From the NCBI GenBank assembly GCA_023411795.1, contig JAEYOK010000041.1:1-7996 (forward strand): a stretch of 7,996 bases of DNA. The letters are read 5' to 3'. Shown here one piece after another: positions 1-5,328 of the stretch (positions are counted from its first letter, which is position 1; each line of letters opens with the position of its first letter). The stretch is from Bacillota bacterium (GTDB lineage Bacteria; Bacillota; Clostridia; DSM-8532). The position numbers and the translations under genes are program-made. The notes under the pieces were generated by a model, which saw nothing but the letters and a program-made list of their open reading frames with translations, was not told the origin of the DNA and made no database searches.

Positions 1-123
1 CCGACATCCGGCTTCCTTCAGATTCCACCTCACGATGGACACCCTTGCCTTCGGCTATATCCTTCCCACTACCGGGCGGATTAGGGATTTGCACCCATTG
101 GAACGTGCGCCCGCCGGGCGCAC
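1..123 (-). mobile_element. Group IIC intron, 5' end (partial, leaves the window)
   Basis: Read on the minus strand from 123 downwards, the sequence starts GTGCGCCCGGCGGGCGCAC, a GUGYG-type 5' splice site followed by a perfect 8-bp hairpin. It continues with the domain I landmarks GCCGAAGGCAAGGGTGTCC and GTGGAATCTGAAGGAAGCC. From memory, these match the start of the Oceanobacillus iheyensis group IIC intron (GUGUGCCCGGC..., GCAAGGGUGUCCGUGG..., GGAAUCUGAAGGAAGC). Only about 123 nt of domain I are present. The rest, including any reverse transcriptase gene, lies beyond base 1. It sits 4-7 nt after the hydA terminator stem, the preferred target of IIC introns. I infer the insertion point between 124 and 123 from the GUGCG motif. 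Confidence 0.85.
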
Positions 124-126
124 ATA

Positions 127-162
127 AGACAATCCGCCCGGAATTTTCAGGGCGGATTGTTT
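127..162 (-). terminator. Intrinsic terminator of the hyd operon
   Basis: A perfect 10-bp GC-rich inverted repeat, caatccgccc at 130-139 and gggcggattg at 150-159, encloses a 10-base loop. Weaker A-T and G-T pairs extend the stem outwards by up to three. It begins about 20 bases after the hydA stop codon. On the transcribed strand the stem is followed by TCTTAT, and then the group II intron starts, so any longer native U-tract has been separated from the stem by the insertion. It may still terminate, but perhaps less well than before. Confidence 0.82.
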
Positions 163-179
163 ATATGATTGGTTTTCAG

Positions 180-1934
180 TTACATTTTATCTTCCGGGTA
201 GTTTTCACGAGCTACATAATGAGTGTGAAGTAGCTTATGGGACTTATGTCCGCCCGGTTTCTCAAAGTATTCCTCATACATTTTGAGTATTCTGGGGTTA
301 TGGTGAGATCTTCTTAATGTAAGATTCTGATCCTCACTGTACAGGGCCTTAGCGCGCTCAATCCTCAAGTCAGTATCATTTCTAACAGAAGCGGGTTGAA
401 TAGGCTGACCACCACCGCAGACACAACCTCCGGGGCAAGCCATAATTTCAATAAAGTGATAACTCGCTTCCCCTGATCTGACCTTCTCAATCAGCTTTCT
501 GGCATTTCCAAGGCCATGGACAACAGCAGCCTTGATTTTTACACCTGCAATTTCCACTTCGGCTTCCTTAATGTCTTCTACACCTCGAACAACTTTAATA
601 TCAACATTGTCATCATCTTTACCGGTTAGGAGATAAGGTACACTACGAAGTGCCGCTTCCATAACACCGCCGGTTGCTCCAAAGATAACGCCTGCTCCGG
701 TGGCTTCACCCATAGGATCATCAAATTCTTCATCTTCAAGATTTATGAAATTGATACCTGCTTCCTTAACCATCTGAGCAAACTCGCGGGTTGTAATAAC
801 CTCATCAATATCAGGATAGCCTGTTGAAGCCATTTCAGGTCTTTCTGCCTCATACTTTTTAGCAGTACATGGCATAACTGATACAACAAATATTTTTGAA
901 GGATCAATTCCCATTTTATCGGCATAGTAAGACTTAAGTACTGCTCCAAACATGTTCTGAGGAGATTTACATGTAGAAAGATTATCAAGCATATCAGGAT
1001 AGAAATGCTCACAGAACTTAATCCATCCGGGGCTGCATGAAGTTATCAACGGTAGCTTTCCGTTGTTCTTGATTCTATCTACAAGCTCGGTTCCCTCTTC
1101 CATAATTGTAAGGTCTGCAGCGGTGTCAGTATCAAATACCTTTGCAAAACCCAATTTCTTTAGCGCTGCGACCATTTTCCCAGTGACAGGAGTCCCAATC
1201 GGGTAACCAAATTCTTCTCCTATAGCTGCTCTGACAGCAGGAGCTGTTTGAACAACAACATGAAGATCCTTATTGCTTAGTGCATCCCAAACCTTTTCAG
1301 TGGAGTTTTTCTCGCGCAATGCACCAACAGGACATGCAACAATACACTGACCACAGTTTACACAAGGAGTATCCTTCAGTGGCATATGGAAAGGTGATGC
1401 TATGATTGTATTATAGCCTCTGTCAATAGTCTCAATTGCAGAAACAGTCTGAACATTTTTACATACGCTTACACAACGGCGGCACAAAATACATTTATTA
1501 GGGTCGCGCACTATGGAATGTGATAGATCATCAATAGGATAGTGCTGTAATGCGCCTTCAAAACGGATTTCATGGATTTTCAAGTCCTGAGCAAGCTTCT
1601 GAAGTTCACAATTCAAGCTTCTTACGCAACTGAGGCATTTTTTCTCATGGGACGAGAGTATAAGCTCAAGAGTAACTTTACGTGTTTCACGAATCTTCGG
1701 GCTATTGGTGATAACCTTTAAGCCCTCTGATACAGGATACATACAGGCAGCTTGAAAACTTCTAGCTCCAACATCCACAATACACATACGGCAAGCGCCG
1801 ATTTCATTTATATCTTTGAGGAAGCAGAGGGTGGGTATATTAATTCCGGCACTCTTTGCAGCCTCTAGCACGGTTGAACCAACCGGAGCTTTTACTTCTT
1901 TACCGTCAATTGTCAGGGTAACAAATTCGGACAT
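180..1934 (-). CDS. hydA: [FeFe]-hydrogenase catalytic subunit HydA of the electron-bifurcating HydABC complex
   Basis: Cytoplasmic hydrogenase subunit that reduces protons or oxidises H2 at the H-cluster. Domains in order (584 aa from the ATG at 1934): an N-terminal [2Fe-2S] domain with C37, C48, C51 and C64; a His-ligated [4Fe-4S] site with H96, C100, C103 and C109; two ferredoxin-like [4Fe-4S] sites (C148/151/154/158 and C191/194/197/201); and the H-domain with L1 TSCSPGW (C300), L2 MPCTAKKYE (C356) and L3 EIMACPGGCVCGGGQP (C500, C504). This is the M3 layout. With HydB and HydC alongside, it fits the trimeric bifurcating group A3. L1 has Ser301 where many homologues have a second Cys. An in-frame GTG at 1943 would add MNN. 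I prefer the ATG because it gives the usual MSEFVTL start and a workable distance (10 nt) from GGGGAG. It is the last gene of the operon and is followed by a terminator. Confidence 0.95.
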   Translation of the reverse strand: MSEFVTLTIDGKEVKAPVGSTVLEAAKSAGINIPTLCFLKDINEIGACRMCIVDVGARSFQAACMYPVSEGLKVITNSPKIRETRKVTLELILSSHEKKCLSCVRSLNCELQKLAQDLKIHEIRFEGALQHYPIDDLSHSIVRDPNKCILCRRCVSVCKNVQTVSAIETIDRGYNTIIASPFHMPLKDTPCVNCGQCIVACPVGALREKNSTEKVWDALSNKDLHVVVQTAPAVRAAIGEEFGYPIGTPVTGKMVAALKKLGFAKVFDTDTAADLTIMEEGTELVDRIKNNGKLPLITSCSPGWIKFCEHFYPDMLDNLSTCKSPQNMFGAVLKSYYADKMGIDPSKIFVVSVMPCTAKKYEAERPEMASTGYPDIDEVITTREFAQMVKEAGINFINLEDEEFDDPMGEATGAGVIFGATGGVMEAALRSVPYLLTGKDDDNVDIKVVRGVEDIKEAEVEIAGVKIKAAVVHGLGNARKLIEKVRSGEASYHFIEIMACPGGCVCGGGQPIQPASVRNDTDLRIERAKALYSEDQNLTLRRSHHNPRILKMYEEYFEKPGGHKSHKLLHTHYVARENYPEDKM

Positions 1935-1952
1935 ATTATTCACTCTCCCCTC

Positions 1953-3743
1953 TTATTTCTTCTCTATGGCGGCAAATTTACATGTGTCCATACAAACACC
2001 GCACTTAATACATTTACTTTGATCTATAAGGTAAGGCTTCTTAATCTCACCGGAAATAGCACTTACAGGACACTTCTTTGAGCAAAGACTGCATCCTTTA
2101 CATTTTTCAGGAACAATAGTGTATTTTAACATTGCCTTGCATACACCCGCAGGACATCTATGCTCTTTGACATGAGCCTCATATTCATCCCTGAAGTACT
2201 TCAGGGTGCTGAGAACAGGATTTGGTGCTGTTTGTCCCAGACCGCAAAGGGCACCCTGTTTTATGCTTTCAGCTAATATCTCCAGCTTATCTAGATCCTC
2301 TTCTTCACCCTTGCCGCTTGTTATGCGCTCAAGTATCTCATACATACGTTTTGTACCGATACGGCAGGGGGGGCATTTACCACAGGATTCATCAACGGTG
2401 AACTCCAGGAAGAACTTGGCTATATCCACCATACAGTTGTCCTCATCCATAACTATCAAACCGCCGGAGCCCATCATAGAGCCCAATGCAATCAGATTAT
2501 CATAGTCGATGGGAACATCAATATGTGATGCCGGTATACATCCGCCCGAAGGACCACCTGTCTGGGCAGCTTTGAATTTCTTACCCTTAGGAATACCACC
2601 GCCAATATCGTAAAGAACCTCGCGAAGGGTTGTCCCCATAGGTATTTCCACAAGACCTGTATTGTTTATCTTTCCACCGACAGCAAAAACCTTTGTTCCC
2701 TTACTCTTTTCGGTACCAATGGAACTAAACCAGTCCGCACCTTTTAAGAGAATTACGGGAATATTTGCGTAGGTTTCAACATTATTTAAAATTGTAGGCT
2801 TTTCCCAAAGACCTTTAACGGCAGGGAAAGGAGGACGGGTTCTGGGTTCGCCGCGCTTGCCCTCAATAGATGTCATTAATGCAGTTTCTTCACCGCAAAC
2901 AAAAGCTCCTGCGCCTAAACGTATCTCAAGATCAAAGGAGAAATCGGTACCGAAAATATTCTTACCAAGAAGGCCATATTCTTTAGCCTGTCCGATTGCT
3001 ATCTTTAAGCGCTGTACTGCAATAGGATACTCAGCACGTACATATATATATCCTTGATTAGAACCTATAGCATATCCTGCAATAGCCATTGCTTCGATAA
3101 GAGTATGAGGATCACCTTCAAGAATCGAACGGTCCATGAAAGCTCCCGGGTCTCCCTCGTCGGCGTTACAGCAGACATATTTCGTATCATTGATTTCCTT
3201 GGCTGCAAACTGCCATTTTAACCCTGTGGGGAAACCTCCGCCGCCACGTCCGCGAAGACCGGATTTCTTAATCTCCTCAATAACCTGTGCAGGAGTCATT
3301 TCAGTAATCGCCTTGGCAAGAGCAGCATAGCCGTCCTTTGCAATGTACTCTTCGATATTTTCAGGATTTATAACACCGCAATTACGAAGTGCTATACGCA
3401 CCTGGCGGGAAAAGAATCCGATATTATCCAGTGATTTAGCTACATTTTCAGCATCCTTATCACCTAAAAGAAGGCGCTTTACAATACGTCCTTTTACTAA
3501 GTGTTCGCTTACTATCTCTTCTATATCATCAGGTTTAACATGACAATATGTAGCACCTTCAGGATATATAACAAGAATGGGACCTTTCTCACAAAGACCG
3601 AAGCATCCTGTCTTTACGATTTTAACCTCTTTTTCAATACCTTTTGCTGCAAGCTCTTTTTCCAATCTGGCCATTAATTCAGGAGATTTGGAAGCCGTAC
3701 ATCCGGTACCATTACAAATCAATACATGTGATCTGTAAACCAT
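1953..3743 (-). CDS. hydB: NADH-binding flavoprotein subunit HydB (NuoF-like) of the bifurcating hydrogenase
   Basis: Carries FMN and NAD(H) and is the proposed branching point where electrons split between NAD and ferredoxin. Domains (596 aa from the ATG): an N-terminal thioredoxin-like [2Fe-2S] domain (C10, C15, C47, C51); the NuoF core with the glycine-rich flavin/NADH segment GLRGRGGGGFPTGLKW (162-177) and NADEGDPGAF (193-202); a NuoF-type [4Fe-4S] site in SCGKCPPC (C454, C457, C460) plus C500 in LCGLGQ; a short HRCPAGVC segment (C530, C535, with nearby His) that may bind zinc; and a C-terminal pair of [4Fe-4S] sites (C548/551/554/558 and C578/581/584/588). An in-frame TTG at 3749 would add two residues but lies only 4 nt from the AGGAGG. 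The ATG at 3743 lies 10 nt away. The Shine-Dalgarno overlaps the hydD stop codon, which suggests coupled translation. Confidence 0.95.
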   Translation of the reverse strand: MVYRSHVLICNGTGCTASKSPELMARLEKELAAKGIEKEVKIVKTGCFGLCEKGPILVIYPEGATYCHVKPDDIEEIVSEHLVKGRIVKRLLLGDKDAENVAKSLDNIGFFSRQVRIALRNCGVINPENIEEYIAKDGYAALAKAITEMTPAQVIEEIKKSGLRGRGGGGFPTGLKWQFAAKEINDTKYVCCNADEGDPGAFMDRSILEGDPHTLIEAMAIAGYAIGSNQGYIYVRAEYPIAVQRLKIAIGQAKEYGLLGKNIFGTDFSFDLEIRLGAGAFVCGEETALMTSIEGKRGEPRTRPPFPAVKGLWEKPTILNNVETYANIPVILLKGADWFSSIGTEKSKGTKVFAVGGKINNTGLVEIPMGTTLREVLYDIGGGIPKGKKFKAAQTGGPSGGCIPASHIDVPIDYDNLIALGSMMGSGGLIVMDEDNCMVDIAKFFLEFTVDESCGKCPPCRIGTKRMYEILERITSGKGEEEDLDKLEILAESIKQGALCGLGQTAPNPVLSTLKYFRDEYEAHVKEHRCPAGVCKAMLKYTIVPEKCKGCSLCSKKCPVSAISGEIKKPYLIDQSKCIKCGVCMDTCKFAAIEKK

Positions 3744-3758
3744 AATCAATACCCCTCC

Positions 3759-4127
3759 TTACCTTTCTGCCGCACCAACTGTGAATTCGGTAACGGGCTT
3801 TTGATTGACGATATGTTCTGCCACTATTCTTCTGGCTTTCTCTGCATCTAATTTTACATAGGTTGTTTTCTCGCCATTGGCCTCATAGACCTCAGCAACC
3901 GGTTCCAACCTGCAAATTCCTATACACCCTGTCATTGATACCGACACATTGTTAACATTGCGCTTTTCCAACTCATCAATAAACGCTGCCATAACGGGCT
4001 TTGCACCTGCAGCTATGCCGCACGTAGCCATACCTACGACAATTCTTACCTTATCTTCATTATCACGAACAGACATTTCCTTAAGAGCTTTCTCACGAAT
4101 TGCTTTTAACTCTTCAATCGATTTCAT
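3759..4127 (-). CDS. hydD: Small thioredoxin-like ferredoxin-fold protein, HydD/HndB-like
   Basis: This 122-aa cytoplasmic protein resembles HndB of the Desulfovibrio NADP-reducing hydrogenase and the HydD encoded in acetogen hyd operons. Its core (about 26-92) has the thioredoxin-like [2Fe-2S] ferredoxin pattern: MATCGIAAGAKP near the first ligand and TGCIGICRLEP at the second pair. Only three cysteines exist in the whole protein (C36, C68, C72). The fourth expected ligand is absent, so either a non-Cys ligand is used or no stable cluster forms. An N-terminal helix (about 1-20) precedes the fold. The start codon lies inside the end of the preceding ATPase gene (14-base overlap), and its GGAGGTG Shine-Dalgarno also lies there. 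It is probably an accessory or structural subunit of the hydrogenase. The exact role is not visible from sequence. Confidence 0.85.
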   Translation of the reverse strand: MKSIEELKAIREKALKEMSVRDNEDKVRIVVGMATCGIAAGAKPVMAAFIDELEKRNVNNVSVSMTGCIGICRLEPVAEVYEANGEKTTYVKLDAEKARRIVAEHIVNQKPVTEFTVGAAER

Positions 4128-4677
4128 CTAAAACACCTCCAAAAACTGATTGTACCCCTTCGTTAATTGTATTTTGTATCCATTCAAGAACATTATTATC
4201 TTCTATTGGGACTCCATCCAGCTGATCTTTTATTTCATCTGTATCTAATATAAACTCATTTTTGGAAGAAGAAAGCTGAATCGTCCACGAGATATTTGGA
4301 TTAGCCATAATCAATAACTTCACTGTTTCCGAAATATCTCCCAATGGTATTCTGTCAATATGATTAATTTCAAAACTTGCATTAAGTTTTGTTCCCTTTA
4401 ATGGCTCCGATTGAAGATTGAATTCTCCGCCTGCCATTTCGGCTGACTGTTTTAGTAGCGGAATTCCCAGCCCGACTTCTCTAGTCGTTCTACTGGTTTT
4501 GAACGGGTCAGTAACCTTTTCCAAAAATTCCTGATTCATTCCTCGTCCGTTATCAATTATTTCAAATAGAAGCTTTTCAAGGTCATTTAGTATTCTCATG
4601 CTGATAGTGATTCGGTTTGCTCCTGCCACAATTGAATTCTGAGCAATGTCCATCAAATGGAGTGATATGTCCTTCAT
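4114..4677 (-). CDS. GHKL (histidine-kinase-like) ATPase encoded within the hydrogenase operon, HydE-like
   Basis: A 187-aa soluble protein with the ATP-binding fold of sensor kinases and anti-sigma factors. An N-box-like segment HLMDIAQNSIVAGA sits at 7-20 with N14 as the likely Mg ligand. The G1 box DNGRGM is at 42-47, the DPFKTS box at 57-62, the G2 box VGLGIPLL at 68-75 and a late GT at 95-96. There is no dimerisation/phospho-acceptor (H-box) region, no membrane segment and no receiver domain, so it is not an ordinary sensor kinase. The last 80 or so residues (about 105-187) form a tail I cannot assign. It starts 2 bases after the hydC stop and overlaps hydD. The same gene order is known to me from Acetobacterium woodii, where the equivalent gene is called hydE and, as I recall, was not found in the purified complex. 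It may be regulatory (protein kinase or anti-sigma type) or an assembly ATPase. The function is unknown. Confidence 0.85.
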   Translation of the reverse strand: MKDISLHLMDIAQNSIVAGANRITISMRILNDLEKLLFEIIDNGRGMNQEFLEKVTDPFKTSRTTREVGLGIPLLKQSAEMAGGEFNLQSEPLKGTKLNASFEINHIDRIPLGDISETVKLLIMANPNISWTIQLSSSKNEFILDTDEIKDQLDGVPIEDNNVLEWIQNTINEGVQSVFGGVLDEID

Positions 4678-4679
4678 TT

Positions 4680-5180
4680 TTAGCTTGCTTCCGATTCCAT
4701 ATCAAAATATTTTTGAAGAATTCCGGGGATTTCGTCTGCTGTTAATCTTCCATAAACATCTTCGTTTATCATTATAACAGGTGCAAGGCCACAGGCTCCC
4801 ACACAACGACATGCATCAAGTGAAAAGACTCCGTCTTTGGTGCATTCTCCGCTTTTAATCTTAAGAATCTCAGAAATCTTATCATATATTTGTCCAGCAC
4901 CTTTTACATAACAAGCAGTTCCCAGACAAACATTAATCTTATACTTTCCCTTAGGGTTCAAATAAAATTGGGTGTAAAATGTAACTACGCCATATACATC
5001 TGCCAGAGATACATTTAGCCCTTCCGCAATCTTCTTCTGAACGCTCATAGGCAGATATCCATAGAGATCTTGAGCCTCGTGAAGAACAGGTATCAACGCA
5101 CCGCGAGTGTCCTTGTACTTAGCGATTATATTGTTCAATTCTTGTGTCTTATTGTCTGCACTGCAGCAACCGCAACTCAT
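4680..5180 (-). CDS. hydC: NuoE-like [2Fe-2S] subunit HydC of the bifurcating hydrogenase
   Basis: First gene of the hyd operon. It encodes the 24-kDa-type thioredoxin-like subunit that works next to HydB in electron transfer. The 166-aa protein has an N-terminal helical part (about 11-66) typical of NuoE (KYKDTRGALIPVLHEAQDLYG, then VSLADVYGVVTFY) and a C-terminal [2Fe-2S] fold with ligands C85 and C90 (CLGTAC) and C126 and C130 (CVGAC). Extra cysteines occur at C3, C5 and C6 in the starting MSCGCC and at C113 and C124. Their role is not clear. The ATG at 5180 is fixed by a strong AGGAGG at 5189-5194 with 8-base spacing. A predicted sigma-A promoter and a Rex operator lie upstream, so expression of the five genes should follow the NADH/NAD+ ratio. 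Length and motifs are normal for the family. Confidence 0.94.
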   Translation of the reverse strand: MSCGCCSADNKTQELNNIIAKYKDTRGALIPVLHEAQDLYGYLPMSVQKKIAEGLNVSLADVYGVVTFYTQFYLNPKGKYKINVCLGTACYVKGAGQIYDKISEILKIKSGECTKDGVFSLDACRCVGACGLAPVIMINEDVYGRLTADEIPGILQKYFDMESEAS

Positions 5181-5196
5181 AGTGACAACCTCCTGA

Positions 5197-5248
5197 ATCG
5201 TTTATTGTATTTATGTTTATCGTTTATTGTAGATATTTTGCAATAAAC
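5197..5248. repeat. Direct and inverted repeats in the hyd leader
   Basis: The 13-mer atcgtttattgta occurs at 5197-5209 and again at 5219-5231, exactly 22 bp apart, about two helical turns. Its core gtttattg (5222-5229) also recurs inverted as caataaac at 5241-5248, giving an 8-bp inverted repeat with an 11-base spacer. The block lies between the Rex site and the hydC ribosome binding site, inside the predicted 5' leader. It could be a second regulator site or a leader-RNA element, or simply low-complexity AT-rich sequence. Confidence 0.6.
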
Positions 5249-5255
5249 TTAGTCT

Positions 5256-5273
5256 TTGTTAATAGCTTAACAA
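5256..5273. promoter_or_regulatory. Rex operator in front of the hyd operon
   Basis: The 18-mer TTGTTAATAGCTTAACAA fits the clostridial Rex consensus TTGTTAANNNNTTAACAA at every fixed position. Rex is the NADH/NAD+-sensing repressor that controls fermentation and hydrogenase genes in Firmicutes. The site lies just downstream of the predicted -10 box, at about +5 to +22 if transcription starts near 5277, so bound Rex would block initiation or early elongation. High NADH should release it. The rex gene itself is not in this window. Confidence 0.9.
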
Positions 5274-5283
5274 ATCCTTTTTA

Positions 5284-5312
5284 ACTATATCATAATATCA
5301 ATCTAATATCAA
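5284..5312 (-). promoter_or_regulatory. Sigma-A promoter of the hyd operon
   Basis: On the minus strand, -35 TTGATA (5312-5307) and -10 TATAGT (5289-5284) are separated by exactly 17 bases. Each matches the vegetative consensus at five of six positions. Transcription would start near 5277, giving a leader of almost 100 nt before hydC. The Rex operator follows at once. The -35 box lies about 17 bases after the stop codon of the ABC membrane-protein gene. Confidence 0.75.
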
Positions 5313-5328
5313 TAAAATCGTGGCTAAA

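Noticed and set aside
1..123. Riboswitch or structured regulatory RNA downstream of hydA
   Set aside because: The strong structure and conserved strings fit group II intron domain I in order and orientation, starting with the GUGCG splice site.
45..233. Plus-strand open frame of 62 codons
   Set aside because: It runs antisense through the intron 5' end, the terminator stem and the end of hydA. These RNA-structured sequences explain it fully, and it has no ribosome binding site or domain.
743..1012. Minus-strand 89-codon frame inside hydA
   Set aside because: It lies in another frame of hydA, whose H-cluster motifs are intact across this region. Its composition (leucine/isoleucine/serine-rich) is that of an out-of-frame shadow.
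2206..3543. Several plus-strand frames opposite hydB
   Set aside because: They are antisense to a well-conserved NuoF-like gene with continuous motifs. None has a Shine-Dalgarno or recognisable family.
180..5180. A wholly new redox complex
   Set aside because: The subunit set, motifs and order match the known HydABC(D) bifurcating hydrogenases. Only the ATPase gene lacks an established role.
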